From Pacificimonas aurantium (GTDB lineage: Bacteria; Pseudomonadota; Alphaproteobacteria; Sphingomonadales; Sphingomonadaceae): a stretch of 64,000 bases of DNA. The translations under genes and the position numbers were made by a program. The notes under the pieces were generated by a model, which worked only from the letters and a program-made list of their open reading frames with translations, made no database searches and was not told the origin of the DNA. Location: the NCBI RefSeq assembly GCF_020092905.1, contig NZ_JAGSGB010000002.1:124001-188000 (forward strand), read 5' to 3'. Shown in pieces: positions 36,134-47,277 of this stretch (positions within the stretch are counted from its first letter, which is position 1; each line of letters starts with the position of its first letter).

Positions 36134-37449
36134 TCTCGACCCAGCCCGACTTTTCCCTCTCCCGCTCCGATGACGGCCGCGCCTACGGCGCTGCCACGCT
36201 GGTCGTCCTGCCCGACCTCAGCCGCAGTTCGAACCCGCGGTCGCCAGAGGCACGCCTGGAAGAGGCGGTCTCGCTGTCTGCGGCGATCGCGCTCGACGTC
36301 AGGGCCGCGGAAGTTGTGCGTATCCGCGCGCCGCGTCCAGCCACCCTGTTCGGACAGGGGCAGGTCGAAGCGCTGAAGGCGAGGGCGGCCGAACTCGACG
36401 CCGACCTGATCGTGGTCGACGGCACGCTCAGTCCGCTGCAGCAGCGGAATCTGGAGCGCGAGACCGGTATCAAGATCATCGACCGCACCGGCCTGATCCT
36501 CGAGATTTTCGGCGAACGCGCCGCAACTCATGAAGGCCGGCTGCAGGTCGAACTGGCGCACCTGGAATATCAGGCGAGTCGCCTGGTCAGGTCCTGGACC
36601 CACCTGGAACGGCAGCGGGGCGGCTACGGCTTTCTCGGCGGTCCCGGCGAAACGCAGATCGAAACCGACCGGCGCCTGCTGCGCGACCGCATGGCGCGCC
36701 TGCGCAAGGAACTGGCGGACGTTGCGCGTACGCGCACGCTGCACCGCGACCGCAGGCAGAAGGCTCCCTATCCCGTCGTAGCACTGGTGGGCTACACCAA
36801 TGCGGGCAAGTCGACCCTGTTCAACCGGCTGAGCGGTGCCGACGTCATGGCGAAGGACCTTTTGTTCGCGACCCTCGACCCTACGATGCGGACGGTAGAG
36901 ATCCCGGGCTTCGACAAGGTCATCATGTCAGACACGGTCGGGTTCATTTCCGACTTGCCGACGCAACTAGTCGCGGCGTTCCGCGCGACGCTGGAAGAAG
37001 TGCTGGAAGCGGACCTGATCCTGCATGTCCGGGACATCTCGCACCCCGACAGCGAGGCGCAGGCCGCCGATGTCTATCGCACGCTTGCGGAGATCGGGGT
37101 CGACCTGGACGATGGCCCGCCGATCCTGGAGGTCTGGAACAAGATCGACCTGCTGAGTGCCGAGCTGCGGGCCGACCTGCCGGAACGGGAAGGGCATGTC
37201 GCGATTTCCGCCGTCACCGGCGCCGGCGTCGAAACGCTGACCGAGACGGTCTCGGCGCGGCTGCAGGGTGACCGGCGTAGCTATAATTTCGACATTCCGG
37301 TGACGGACGGCGCGCGGCTTGCGTGGCTGGAAGCCAATGGCGAGATGATCGAGCGAGAGCTGGCCGGCGAAACCATGCATGTCGAAGTGCGGCTGAGTTC
37401 GATCGACAAGGGTCGTTTCGACCGGATGACGGCGGACGCCGCCGCCTAG
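36130..37449 (+). CDS. hflX: GTPase HflX, non-canonical start
   Basis: 439 residues if translation begins at the CTG at 36130, which overlaps the hfq stop (CTGA). The first ATG/GTG/TTG in frame is a GTG at 36316, but 62 codons before it encode clear HflX sequence ([29 protein letters not shown]), so the real start must be upstream. GGGG at 36122-36125 could be the ribosome site. Core motifs: [29 protein letters not shown]1 [10 protein letters not shown]3 DTVGF, G4 NKID. HflX splits stalled or stressed ribosomes. ATC at 36133 is another candidate start. Confidence 0.9.
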   Translation: MISTQPDFSLSRSDDGRAYGAATLVVLPDLSRSSNPRSPEARLEEAVSLSAAIALDVRAAEVVRIRAPRPATLFGQGQVEALKARAAELDADLIVVDGTLSPLQQRNLERETGIKIIDRTGLILEIFGERAATHEGRLQVELAHLEYQASRLVRSWTHLERQRGGYGFLGGPGETQIETDRRLLRDRMARLRKELADVARTRTLHRDRRQKAPYPVVALVGYTNAGKSTLFNRLSGADVMAKDLLFATLDPTMRTVEIPGFDKVIMSDTVGFISDLPTQLVAAFRATLEEVLEADLILHVRDISHPDSEAQAADVYRTLAEIGVDLDDGPPILEVWNKIDLLSAELRADLPEREGHVAISAVTGAGVETLTETVSARLQGDRRSYNFDIPVTDGARLAWLEANGEMIERELAGETMHVEVRLSSIDKGRFDRMTADAAA

Positions 37450-37471
37450 GCAAGCTGAAACGGGGCGAAGG

Positions 37472-38302
37472 CTAAGACTTCTTCGCCTGTCGCTCCGCGA
37501 CCTTGGCAGCGACCCACAGGCGTTCAAGCGCCTCGAAATCGAGTTCCGCCAAGGGCCGCGTGCTTGTCGATTCCATATGTTCGAAGCGCGTCTGAAACTT
37601 CGAATTTGCCGCTCGCAGAGCGACTTCGGCGTCGACCCCGACATGGCGGATGAAGTTGACGACCGCAAAAAGCAGGTCGCCTGCTTCCTCTTCTCTCTCT
37701 TCGGCCGTGCTGGCGGCCTCAAGTTCGGCCATCTCTTCGAGGATTTTCGCCCGGGGCCCCTCGCTGTCGGGCCAGTCGAACCCGGTGCGCGCGGCGCGTT
37801 TTTGGAGCTTCTGCGCGCGCATCAGGGCGGGAAGGGCGAGCGCCACTCCGTCGAGCGCCCCGACGTTGCCGCGTTCGCGAGCCTTCATGACTTCCCAGTT
37901 TTCAGTCTGGGCGTCGGCTGTGGCGACGTTTTCCTCGCCGAACACGTGAGGATGGCGGGCGATCATCTTGTCGGCAATCCCGGCTGTTACGTCTGCCAGA
38001 TCGAAGGTGCCGGCTTCCTCCGCCAGGCGTGAATGATAGACGGTCTGTAGCAGCAGATCTCCGAGCTCGCCGCGCAGGTCGTCAATGTCGCCGCGTTCTA
38101 TCGCGTCCGCGACCTCGTAGGCTTCCTCGATCGTGTAAGGTGCGATGGAGGTGAAGTCCTGGTCGAGATCCCACGGACAGCCGGTTTCGGGGTGGCGTAG
38201 GGCTGCCATCACGGCGCGCAGGCGTACCACTTGCGCGGCAAGCCGTTCGTCCGCCTCTGACAAATGGGGATCGCTTGGTCGATTTGCGTCACGATGGGGC
38301 AT
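37472..38302 (-). CDS. mazG: Nucleoside triphosphate pyrophosphohydrolase MazG
   Basis: 276 residues with two MazG domains, as in the housekeeping enzyme that hydrolyses NTPs to NMP and PPi. The first domain has TGCPWDLDQDFTSIAPYTIE and EEAYEVADAI with GELGDLLLQTV; the second has KILEEMAELEAA and EEREEEAGDLLFAVVNF, the EExxE...ExxD metal sites. Length normal. Convergent with hflX, with 22 bp between the stops. Confidence 0.95.
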   Translation of the reverse strand: MPHRDANRPSDPHLSEADERLAAQVVRLRAVMAALRHPETGCPWDLDQDFTSIAPYTIEEAYEVADAIERGDIDDLRGELGDLLLQTVYHSRLAEEAGTFDLADVTAGIADKMIARHPHVFGEENVATADAQTENWEVMKARERGNVGALDGVALALPALMRAQKLQKRAARTGFDWPDSEGPRAKILEEMAELEAASTAEEREEEAGDLLFAVVNFIRHVGVDAEVALRAANSKFQTRFEHMESTSTRPLAELDFEALERLWVAAKVAERQAKKS

Positions 38303-38360
38303 GAAGCTGACCTAGGATGCGGGGGTGCGAATTGTCGAGATGCGAGAACCACCCGTTACG

Positions 38361-38390
38361 ACGATAATACATATTATGTTAAATATACGA
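38361..38390. promoter_or_regulatory. AT-rich island upstream of acs
   Basis: About 30 bp of nearly pure A/T in a GC-rich genome, 83-112 bp before the acs ATG. It contains ATAAT (38364-38368) and ATTAT (38373-38377) as inverted arms around ACAT, then TTAAATATA. Likely the acs promoter or a binding site for an activator or nucleoid protein; which one cannot be told from sequence alone. Confidence 0.4.
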
Positions 38391-38472
38391 CCTAGCAGGG
38401 AGGCGGGTTGTCCTCTCATGCGTTCCCCCCCAAGGATGCGCGCAAAAGCAACATTTCTGGGAAGGTTCGCCC

Positions 38473-40410
38473 ATGTCAGATCCCGTCATTCCGGTTCCGC
38501 CTACAGCCGCCAAGGACACGAATTGCTCCGCAAGCGACTATCGCGACCTCTACAACCACTCGCTCGAAAAATCCGAACGCTTCTGGCTTGACCAAGCGGA
38601 CCGGCTGGACTGGATCAAACGCCCGACCGTGGCCGGCAACTGGTCGTACGCGCCGAAGGTCGACATCAAGTGGTTCGAGGACGGACAGCTCAACGCCTGC
38701 TGGAACTGCGTCGATCGACACGCCGTCGCCACGCCCGACAAGACGGCCCTGATCTTCGAGCCCGACGACCCAGCCAGCGACGGGCGCCGGTTCACCTATG
38801 CACAGTTGAAGGATGAAGTCGCCCGCTTCGCCAATGTAATGAAGACGCTCGGCGTCGCGCGCGGCGACCGCGTTACCATCTACATGCCGATGGTCCCCGA
38901 AGCGGTCTTCGCCATGCTGGCCTGCGCGCGCATCGGCGCCGTTCACAGCGTCGTCTTCGGCGGCTTCTCTCCGCACGCCCTGCGCGACCGTATCGAGGAT
39001 TGCGAGAGCGATTTCCTCGTAACCGCCGACATCGGAAAGCGCGGCGGAAAGACCGTGCCCCTGAAGCAGAATGTGGACGCGGCGCTCTCCGAAACGCCGC
39101 GCGTGAAGTCGGTGCTTGTCGTCCAGGTCGGCGACGGCTCGGCAGCCATGACCGATGGCCGCGATCACTGGCTGCATGACGTCAGTGCCGGCGTCGACAA
39201 CGACTGCCCGTGCGCGCCAATGGAGGCCGAAGACCCGCTGTTCATTCTCTATACGTCGGGTTCGACCGGTAAACCGAAGGGCGTGCTCCATACCACCGGC
39301 GGCTATCTGCTGTGGACGGCGATGACGTTCGCCTATGGCTTCGACCACCGCGATGACGACCTGTTCTTCTGCACCGCCGATGTGGGCTGGATCACCGGCC
39401 ACAGCTATGTCGCCTACGGACCGCTCGCAAACGGTGCGACACAGCTGATTTTCGAGGGCGTCCCCAACTATCCCGCAAACGACCGCTTCTGGCAGATCGT
39501 CGAGAAGCATGGCGTCACGATCCTTTACACCGCTCCCACGGCGATTCGTGCACTGATGGCTGACGGCGACGCACCGGTGAAAAAACATGACCGCTCGTCG
39601 CTCCGGCTGCTCGGCACTGTGGGCGAACCGATCAACCCTGAGGCATGGCGCTGGTACAGCGATACGGTCGGCGAAGGGCGCGTTCCGGTGGTGGATACCT
39701 GGTGGCAGACCGAAACAGGCGGCATCATGCTGACCACCCTGCCCGGCGCACATGATATGAAGCCCGGGTGGGCCGGCCTTCCCATGTTCGGGATCGAGCC
39801 GCTACTAGTCGACAACGACGGCAAGCCGCTGGAAGGCGCAGCGGAGGGCAATCTGTGCATCCGCCGCAGCTGGCCGGGCCAGGCGCGCACGGTCTACGGC
39901 AACCATGCCCGCTTCGAGCAAACCTATTTCTCGACCTACGAAGGGCTCTATTTTTCCGGCGACGGCGCGAAACGCGACGAACACGGCTATTACCGTATCA
40001 CGGGCCGGGTCGACGACGTGCTGAACGTGTCCGGCCACCGTATGGGCACGGCCGAAATCGAAAGCGCGCTGGTGCTCCATCCGGATGTTGCCGAAGCGGC
40101 CGTCGTCGGTTTTCCGCACAGCGTGAAGGGCCAGGGCATCTATTGCTATGTCACGCCGAATGCAGGCGTCGACATCAGCGAGGAGCTGGAGCAGACGCTT
40201 CGCCAGCATGTGCGCAGCGAGATCGGCCCGGTCGCGACTCCGGACCATATTCACCTGACGCGCGCCTTGCCCAAGACCCGGTCCGGGAAGATCATGCGGC
40301 GCATTTTGAGAAAAATCGCCGAGAATGAGACATCGAGTTTGGGCGATACCTCGACGCTGGCCGACCCCGAGGTGGTCGATGCACTGATCGCAGGCCGCAA
40401 GGGAGACTAA
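38473..40410 (+). CDS. acs: Acetyl-CoA synthetase
   Basis: 645 residues. Activates acetate to acetyl-CoA through acetyl-AMP. P-loop [12 protein letters not shown], the acetate pocket region [11 protein letters not shown], adenylate motif [11 protein letters not shown], and the regulatory lysine in [13 protein letters not shown], the usual target of reversible acetylation. SD GGAAGG lies before the ATG. The segment 39487-39519 recurs almost perfectly, inverted, at 60011-60043. An AT-rich control region precedes it. Confidence 0.97.
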   Translation: MSDPVIPVPPTAAKDTNCSASDYRDLYNHSLEKSERFWLDQADRLDWIKRPTVAGNWSYAPKVDIKWFEDGQLNACWNCVDRHAVATPDKTALIFEPDDPASDGRRFTYAQLKDEVARFANVMKTLGVARGDRVTIYMPMVPEAVFAMLACARIGAVHSVVFGGFSPHALRDRIEDCESDFLVTADIGKRGGKTVPLKQNVDAALSETPRVKSVLVVQVGDGSAAMTDGRDHWLHDVSAGVDNDCPCAPMEAEDPLFILYTSGSTGKPKGVLHTTGGYLLWTAMTFAYGFDHRDDDLFFCTADVGWITGHSYVAYGPLANGATQLIFEGVPNYPANDRFWQIVEKHGVTILYTAPTAIRALMADGDAPVKKHDRSSLRLLGTVGEPINPEAWRWYSDTVGEGRVPVVDTWWQTETGGIMLTTLPGAHDMKPGWAGLPMFGIEPLLVDNDGKPLEGAAEGNLCIRRSWPGQARTVYGNHARFEQTYFSTYEGLYFSGDGAKRDEHGYYRITGRVDDVLNVSGHRMGTAEIESALVLHPDVAEAAVVGFPHSVKGQGIYCYVTPNAGVDISEELEQTLRQHVRSEIGPVATPDHIHLTRALPKTRSGKIMRRILRKIAENETSSLGDTSTLADPEVVDALIAGRKGD

Positions 40411-40440
40411 GCCCGCTGACGCACTGTCAGCAGTCGGGCT
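40410..40440. terminator. Possible bidirectional terminator after acs
   Basis: AGCCCGCTGAC (40410-40420) and GTCAG...CGGGCT (40426-40440) form a hairpin with a four-base bulge, between acs and the convergent EF-hand gene. There is no T-run. Confidence 0.4.
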
Positions 40441-40443
40441 CCA

Positions 40444-40875
40444 TCAGCAGTCCGGCTCCGGTGCGTCGCGGCGTGTGGCGGTGGAGGCGAATTCCTCCGC
40501 CGTCAGCCCACCGCTCGCGTCGCAGTCGGAGGCCGTGAACCGGTCGGTCTGCTTCACGCTATATTCTTCGAAGTTGATCAGGCCGTCGCCATCGGCGTCC
40601 ATGCGCTGGAAACTGCTTCGGCGTGGGCGCAGATATTCCTCCTGCGTGACGAGGCCGTTATCGTCGCGGTCGTTCCGTGCGAACCGGCGCGCTTCACGCT
40701 CTTCCGGCGTAACCTCGGGTGCCTTCGGTGCCGGCGGCAGTGGAGCCGGGTCAGCGGCTGGCGGTGGTGGAGCGGGGATTTCCTCGTTCCGCGGCGACCG
40801 CATCCAGCCAAGTATGGCCGCCAGCGCCAGCAGGCCGACCACGCCTAGGAGAAGCCAGCGGCGCAGCGCCATCAA
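40444..40875 (-). CDS. EF-hand calcium-binding protein, membrane-anchored
   Basis: 143 residues. A single N-terminal helix (WLLLGVVGLLALAAILGWM) anchors or exports it; a Pro/Ala-rich linker follows. Three canonical EF-hand loops are visible: DRDDNGLVTQEE, DADGDGLINFEE and DCDASGGLTAEE, each with Asp at 1 and 3, Gly at 6 and Glu at 12. An odd number of hands suggests dimer formation. Two or three cysteines lie near the C-terminus. Probably a periplasmic calcium sensor or buffer. Its start overlaps the stop of the upstream gene by 4 bp. Confidence 0.85.
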   Translation of the reverse strand: MMALRRWLLLGVVGLLALAAILGWMRSPRNEEIPAPPPPAADPAPLPPAPKAPEVTPEEREARRFARNDRDDNGLVTQEEYLRPRRSSFQRMDADGDGLINFEEYSVKQTDRFTASDCDASGGLTAEEFASTATRRDAPEPDC

Positions 40876-41429
40876 TGGGCATCCCCTTTCTCGGTGGGAA
40901 GGTGGCCGGTGAGAATATGCCGCATCATGGCAAGCTGGCGGCGTGTCGGAGATTTTCGGGCAAGCTGACCTGCGCGCACGGCCGCACCGATCGGGCGGAT
41001 CGGCTTAGGTACCCTTCCCTGCCCTTCATAACTGGTTTCACTGCCCGTTATCGCGGCAGCGGCGGTAAAAAGAGCGGGCAGCCGCGTCTCTTCGTCGCCC
41101 TCTTCCACACGGTCCATATGCGCCTCAGCAAGAGTTCCGAGTGCCGGATAGGCGGAGTCCGGAACGCAAAGGTCGATACGTTCCAGAAGCGGCTCGCCGG
41201 AGACGGGCTGTTCGGCCAGCCTGCTAAGCGTGTCGCGCCACCAAGCCAGACGGATCATCGGCACATGCGGCTCCTCGGGCTTCGGCGCGATCTCCAGCAG
41301 CCGTCGGTCGTAACGCAGCAGGGCTTCGAGCGCGGGACGGTGCGCCGCCGGTGCGAACGCCAGGGCGAACCGCATGTCGCGAAGCCACTCCCCCTCCTCG
41401 CCATCCGCCGCTGGGGCGGGATTAACCAT
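40872..41429 (-). CDS. Squalene/phytoene synthase-like protein, short form
   Basis: 185 residues. AFAPAAHRPALEALLRYDRR and VPMIRLAWWRDTLSRL match the start of the squalene/phytoene synthase fold as seen in a group of short sphingomonad proteins and in eukaryotic NDUFAF6. The two Asp-rich DxxxD metal motifs needed for head-to-head condensation of prenyl diphosphates are absent, and the protein is about 100 residues shorter than a true synthase. It is therefore unlikely to make phytoene; a role in respiratory complex assembly is a possible analogy only. Translationally coupled to the EF-hand gene. Confidence 0.7.
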   Translation of the reverse strand: MVNPAPAADGEEGEWLRDMRFALAFAPAAHRPALEALLRYDRRLLEIAPKPEEPHVPMIRLAWWRDTLSRLAEQPVSGEPLLERIDLCVPDSAYPALGTLAEAHMDRVEEGDEETRLPALFTAAAAITGSETSYEGQGRVPKPIRPIGAAVRAGQLARKSPTRRQLAMMRHILTGHLPTEKGDAH

Positions 41430-41578
41430 AGTGCCTCACCCTGCGTTTACCCCGTTCGCAAACCATGTTCCTCAAGCCCATGTGAACCCTGTTTGGCTAG
41501 TCCTCCGGACCCAGGGGCAATGCTGCCCCGCGCGTTCGGCGATCTCCGAAGGCGTGCTCACTTTGTGGGACGGGCTTT

Positions 41579-43414
41579 ATGGGGCGAAAAATCGGGTTTT
41601 GCGAGCGGCTTGCGCGCGACCAGCGCGGCAATGCCCTTACCCTTGTCACGGCCGGGCTGTTCCCAGTGCTCGCGGCGATCGGCGGCGGCGTCGACCTGAC
41701 GCGCGCCTATATGGCGGAAGCGCGGCTATCGCAGACCTGCGACGCGGCGGCCCTAGCGGGGCGCAAGGTGATGCGCGAGACGGCGAACGATTCCGGCCTC
41801 GGGACGACGACCTACGATATCGACCAGGCCGGCTATCAGGAAATCGCGAAGTTCATCTCCTACAATTTTCCCGACGGCACCTTCGACACCGAGCCGGTGC
41901 AGATGACCGACGACATCGCCGCGGACGGCGAATTGCAGCTATCGCTGGCCACCGAAGTTCCCACCACCATCGGCCGCATCGTCGGCGTGGACTCGATCCC
42001 TATCTCGGTCGACTGTGCGGCGAAGCGGTCCGGCGTGAATGTCGACGTCGTCGTGGTGGCCGACGTCACCGGGTCTATGGGAAACTCGCTCGACAATAGC
42101 AGCTGCACGGACGACTGCCGGATCGACGAACTGCGCGGTGCGGTACATTCCTTCCTGGGCGTGATGGACGAACTCCGCGATCAGGTTGCGGTCGGCGGCC
42201 AGCGCGTGCGCGTGGGCTTCGTCCCCTATAATACGGTGGTGAATATCGGCCGTGCGCTCCAGGCCGAGGAACTCGCGACGGGATATGATTATATCGATAC
42301 CGACGCCGTCTATTATGCCGATGGCGAGGACACGAATTACTATGGCGAGAGCTGCTTCTTCTACTGCGAAAGCGGGTGGATCTCGACCGGCACGGAACTG
42401 GGCGAAGTCACGCTCGACCTTTCCGAGTTCGTAGACTCGGTCGCGGACAAGGGCTTCAATCCCCTGATGCCGGGGTTCGTCGACGACAACCCCTATGAAT
42501 GGCGCGGCTGCGTCGAGATGCGCCAGACCGTTACCGACGTGCCGGGCTCCGAAGACTGGGTGCAGGCCGACGCCTACGACATAAACGGCCTGGCGCCGGA
42601 CGGGGTCAGCGTTCCGGGCTGGCAGCCCTATTTCGTGCTGCCGCGCGGGAGTTCCCGCTACGGTCAGCCGACGAGCTCACAGGTCGATTATACGCTGGCG
42701 GCGAACGACATCTGGAACTTTTCCCTGGATGCCATCCGGACCGACCGCGTCCCCTATGTGCGGTCGACCAGCTGGCTGGGCATTCAGACGGGCATCAACG
42801 GATCGAACGTTTCCAATTCGAGCTATCAGAACAACCGGCTCGGCTCGCGCGGGCCGAACGAGGGCTGTCCCGATCCGGTCATTCCGCTGGGCGAGTGGAC
42901 GCAGGCGAACCTGTCCGATCCGGAGGGCGGAGACGGGTATCTCCAGACACTCCAGGTCGGCGGCAACACCTATCACGATGTCGGCATGTACTGGGCGGCC
43001 GAGATGCTGTCCGAAGGCAGGCCCTTCGACAATCTGGACAATTTCAACGGCCTCGCCATCAACAAGTATATCGTCTTCATGACGGACGGGACGCTGCAGC
43101 CGAGTACGGGCAATTACACGGCCTGGGGCATCGAGGACAAACCCACTTCGCAGAGCAATCACACCCGCACCTCGGGGAATGCCAAGACAGAGCATCGTGA
43201 GCGCTTCAAGCTCTTGTGCGGGATCGCGAAGGCGCAGTCGATCGAGATCTACACCATCGCCTTCTCCACCGGCATTGCGAGCGCGGACAAGAAGGCGCTG
43301 CGCAGCTGCGCCAGCTCCGACGAACATTACAAGGAAGCCGACGAAGCCGGTGAGCTCGAAGCCGCCTTCACGTCCATCGCGCAGAATATCGGATATCTCC
43401 GGGTCTCCCAGTGA
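41579..43414 (+). CDS. TadG-like pilus-assembly protein with vWA domain
   Basis: 611 residues. The N-terminus (CERLARDQRGNALTLVTAG, then LFPVLAAIGGGVDLTRAY) is the Tad/Flp pseudopilin-type membrane segment found in TadE/TadG proteins. After it a vWA domain begins with DVTGSMGNS as metal site. The large insert holds many Tyr, Asp and Cys residues (SCFFYCESGW). TadG-type proteins sit in the envelope and help Flp pilus assembly. First of three coupled genes; its stop overlaps the next GTG start by 4 bp. Confidence 0.85.
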   Translation: MGRKIGFCERLARDQRGNALTLVTAGLFPVLAAIGGGVDLTRAYMAEARLSQTCDAAALAGRKVMRETANDSGLGTTTYDIDQAGYQEIAKFISYNFPDGTFDTEPVQMTDDIAADGELQLSLATEVPTTIGRIVGVDSIPISVDCAAKRSGVNVDVVVVADVTGSMGNSLDNSSCTDDCRIDELRGAVHSFLGVMDELRDQVAVGGQRVRVGFVPYNTVVNIGRALQAEELATGYDYIDTDAVYYADGEDTNYYGESCFFYCESGWISTGTELGEVTLDLSEFVDSVADKGFNPLMPGFVDDNPYEWRGCVEMRQTVTDVPGSEDWVQADAYDINGLAPDGVSVPGWQPYFVLPRGSSRYGQPTSSQVDYTLAANDIWNFSLDAIRTDRVPYVRSTSWLGIQTGINGSNVSNSSYQNNRLGSRGPNEGCPDPVIPLGEWTQANLSDPEGGDGYLQTLQVGGNTYHDVGMYWAAEMLSEGRPFDNLDNFNGLAINKYIVFMTDGTLQPSTGNYTAWGIEDKPTSQSNHTRTSGNAKTEHRERFKLLCGIAKAQSIEIYTIAFSTGIASADKKALRSCASSDEHYKEADEAGELEAAFTSIAQNIGYLRVSQ

Positions 43415-44094
43415 CGCGCTTTTTCCATAACCTTCGCCGTGACCAGCGCGGGAGCTATGTGGTGGAATGGGCCTTTCTCGCCCTTCCCCTCACGCTGCTG
43501 CTGATGAGCTCGATCGAGTTCGGGTTCCAGGCCTATGCCAATGCACGCATGCAAGGGGTGCTGCGGCAGGTGAGCCGCCTGTCGGGGACCGGGCGCATCG
43601 TCGGCGACACGAGCAGCTGCGCCGTTCCCGATTCCTGCACCGACGCGGAGGTAAAGGAAGCGATGCGGGCCTTCGTCGCGCGCGAGCTCGACGACCTGAT
43701 GGACGTCGAGGTGGCGATCGACGTGCGCAGCTATTCCGAATTCGCCGATGTCGGGGATCCGGAACTGATCGAGCGCGCCGAGGAGAATGTCGACGTGACC
43801 GGGCCGCCGGCAAATGGCGACTGCTGGATCGAAGTGAACAACAACGATAGCTGGGATGCCGATATCGGCCTGACGGGCACCGGCAATTCGGAGGACGTGG
43901 TCCTGTTCGAGCTGCAAGTCAGCTATGACCGGATCTTCGCCCTGACGGGCAGCCTGACCGGGTCCGAAAAGGCGGTGCTGAGTTCGAACACGACCATTCG
44001 CAACGAGCCCTATGGGACGGTCGCGACCATTCCCAAGAAGCGCATCTGTCTCGACCCCTATACGGGCGCGATGACGATCACGCAGATCGACTGA
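43411..44094 (+). CDS. TadE family protein
   Basis: 227 residues from a GTG. LRRDQRGSYVVEWAFLALPL and TLLLMSSIEFGFQAYANAR form the TadE-like N-terminal helix with the conserved Glu of pseudopilins (E in VVEWAF). The rest is a periplasmic domain with paired cysteines (SSCAVPDSC). It probably works as a minor pilin-like partner of the preceding TadG-like protein. Start and stop overlap both neighbours. Confidence 0.87.
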   Translation: MTRFFHNLRRDQRGSYVVEWAFLALPLTLLLMSSIEFGFQAYANARMQGVLRQVSRLSGTGRIVGDTSSCAVPDSCTDAEVKEAMRAFVARELDDLMDVEVAIDVRSYSEFADVGDPELIERAEENVDVTGPPANGDCWIEVNNNDSWDADIGLTGTGNSEDVVLFELQVSYDRIFALTGSLTGSEKAVLSSNTTIRNEPYGTVATIPKKRICLDPYTGAMTITQID

Positions 44095-44753
44095 TGCGGC
44101 GGAAGCGCCTCTTCCGGCACTTGAAGCGGCTGGCCGGCGACCGGTCGGGCGTCGCGTTCATGGAATTCGCTCTCGCCACGCCCGTGTTGATGATGACCAC
44201 CCTGGGCGGGTTCGAACTCGTCCGGCTGGCGCTGATCAATCAGCAGCTGAGCAGCGTTGCCGTGCTGACCGCCGACCTCGCGGCGCGTTACAAGGACGGA
44301 ATCAGCGAGGCGGACGTCAACTCGTTGTTCCTGGGATCTCGCCTGTCGCTGAGCATCGACGATTTCAACAGCAACGGGCGCATCATCCTGAGCTCGATAA
44401 CCGAAAACGAGGATGTCGACGAGGACGGCAATCCGGTTCCCGACGGCCAGTGGATCCGCTGGCAGCGCTGCGTCGGAAACGGCGACTTCGAAAGCGCTTA
44501 TGGCGAGCAGGGCGCCGGGCAGTATGACGATGAGGTGCCCGACATCGACGGGTTCACCGCCATCGACCCGAACACCGTCATGATCGCCGAAGTCTATTAC
44601 GACTACGCGCCTTCAACGCCGGCGGGACGCATTCTGCAGCCCATCGCCGCCGTCTACGAGGAGCGAACGCTGCACTACAATGCGGCGTTCATCGCCCGCG
44701 AACTCGAGCTGAACACCGTTTCGAACGTGGGCACCCCCAGCCTTTGCGACTGA
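44094..44753 (+). CDS. TadE family protein
   Basis: 219 residues. The same layout as the previous gene: basic N-terminus, GDRSGVAFMEFALATPVLMM with the pseudopilin Glu, then a membrane helix and periplasmic domain. ATG shares one base with the preceding stop. The last gene of the trio; convergent with ettA, with a hairpin between. No prepilin peptidase, CpaF ATPase or secretin gene is in the window, so the rest of the machine must be elsewhere or absent. Confidence 0.87.
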   Translation: MRRKRLFRHLKRLAGDRSGVAFMEFALATPVLMMTTLGGFELVRLALINQQLSSVAVLTADLAARYKDGISEADVNSLFLGSRLSLSIDDFNSNGRIILSSITENEDVDEDGNPVPDGQWIRWQRCVGNGDFESAYGEQGAGQYDDEVPDIDGFTAIDPNTVMIAEVYYDYAPSTPAGRILQPIAAVYEERTLHYNAAFIARELELNTVSNVGTPSLCD

Positions 44754-44765
44754 GGCGCGACTAGC

Positions 44766-44790
44766 GGAAGGGTCGCGGTGCCGCCCTTCC
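44766..44790. terminator. Hairpin between convergent tadE and ettA
   Basis: GGAAGGG (44766-44772) pairs with CCCTTCC (44784-44790); inside, CGG and CCG extend the stem after a three-base bulge. There is no T-run, so termination is plausible, not certain. Confidence 0.4.
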
Positions 44791-44807
44791 CGTCGCCGCG
44801 CCCAGGT

Positions 44808-46490
<1,683 letters not shown>

Positions 46491-46921
46491 GCGTAAAGCT
46501 CTCCGGTAGGCGGGAATAGGCAGGGCGGATGCGCCCGTCGCGGGCAGCAGTCTAGCCTGCGACTTAGGGCGCAGGCGGTGCAGGTTCAACGGCGCTGTTC
46601 GCGTGCGCGCGGAGCGGTGGGGTCGGCTGCGGGCAGGATATCCCCGTATGTCGCGGATTCAGCCGCCTGTGAATGAATCTTGCATGAACAAAACGGGCTG
46701 CTAAAGGTTGGCGACGCGAGGGGGAACGCGACAGGGTATCCCCTTGGCGATGTCAATGTGCCGAGGGAGGCATTTATTGGTGAGACCGGAGGTGCGCAGG
46801 CCCATAGCCACGCATGAAACAGGGACGCTTCACCAATCTTTCAAAAATCCCAAAGTTTTCCACCATCTTCCGCCCGGAATAATCTGAATCAAAACCGGGC
46901 ATGATCACGAAGGAGAGTAAA
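46491..46921. other. Intergenic region, 431 bp
   Basis: Divergent control region of ettA and the acidic lipoprotein gene. It is less GC-rich than its surroundings. A weak promoter-like TTGCAT and TAAAGG pair lies near 46679-46708. CAGGGTATCCCC near 46732 and GGATATCCCC near 46636 share a GGNTATCCCC core. I see no convincing gene, and no structured RNA that I can support. Confidence 0.4.
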
Positions 46922-47209
46922 ATGAAAAAGATCGCATTCGCCGTTGCCGCTGCTGGCGCCATCGCCCTGACCGCTTGCGGCCCGCAGGAAGCTGCCGAGG
47001 AAGTGCAGGAGCAGGAACTGGAGTCGCAGGAAGACATCCTCGAGGAAGAAGCTGACATGGCCGACGAACTGGGCATGGAAGCCGAGGAAGAAATGCTCGA
47101 CGAGCAGGCAGACGAGATGGGCGAGATGGCTGACGAAGTCGGCGATGACGCCAATCTGATGGAAGAAGGCGACATGGAAGTCGAGGAGCCGGTCGAAGAC
47201 GAGATGTAA
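46922..47209 (+). CDS. Small, very acidic lipoprotein
   Basis: 95 residues. A lipoprotein signal (KKIAFAVAAAGAIALTACGP) with Cys at about 19. After it nearly every second residue is Glu or Asp, with many Met (EEEMLDEQADEMGEMADE), so the mature chain is strongly negative and probably disordered. Anchored in the membrane, it could bind cations or act as a spacer. AAGGAGAG as ribosome site and a strong terminator suggest high expression of a single-gene transcript. No family recognised. Confidence 0.8.
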   Translation: MKKIAFAVAAAGAIALTACGPQEAAEEVQEQELESQEDILEEEADMADELGMEAEEEMLDEQADEMGEMADEVGDDANLMEEGDMEVEEPVEDEM

Positions 47210-47242
47210 TCTCGCTTCCCGGTTCGATTTCGAGCCTGATTT

Positions 47243-47277
47243 GGGGGCGTAGCCGGTGGCTGCGCCCCCTTTTCTTT
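47243..47277 (+). terminator. Rho-independent terminator after the acidic lipoprotein
   Basis: A 12-pair stem, GGGGGCGTAGCC (47243-47254) with GGCTGCGCCCCC (47258-47269), one T-G pair and a three-base loop, is followed by TTTTCTTT (47270-47277). Confidence 0.93.

Noticed and set aside
41420-41429. TTAACCAT, a CtrA half-site-like sequence before the tad genes
   Set aside because: A single half-site that includes the start codon of the gene on the other strand; too short to support a call.
46774-47175. Ser-rich open frame on the minus strand
   Set aside because: Antisense of the Glu/Asp-rich lipoprotein; the Ser bias is the mirror of GAG/GAA-rich codons.
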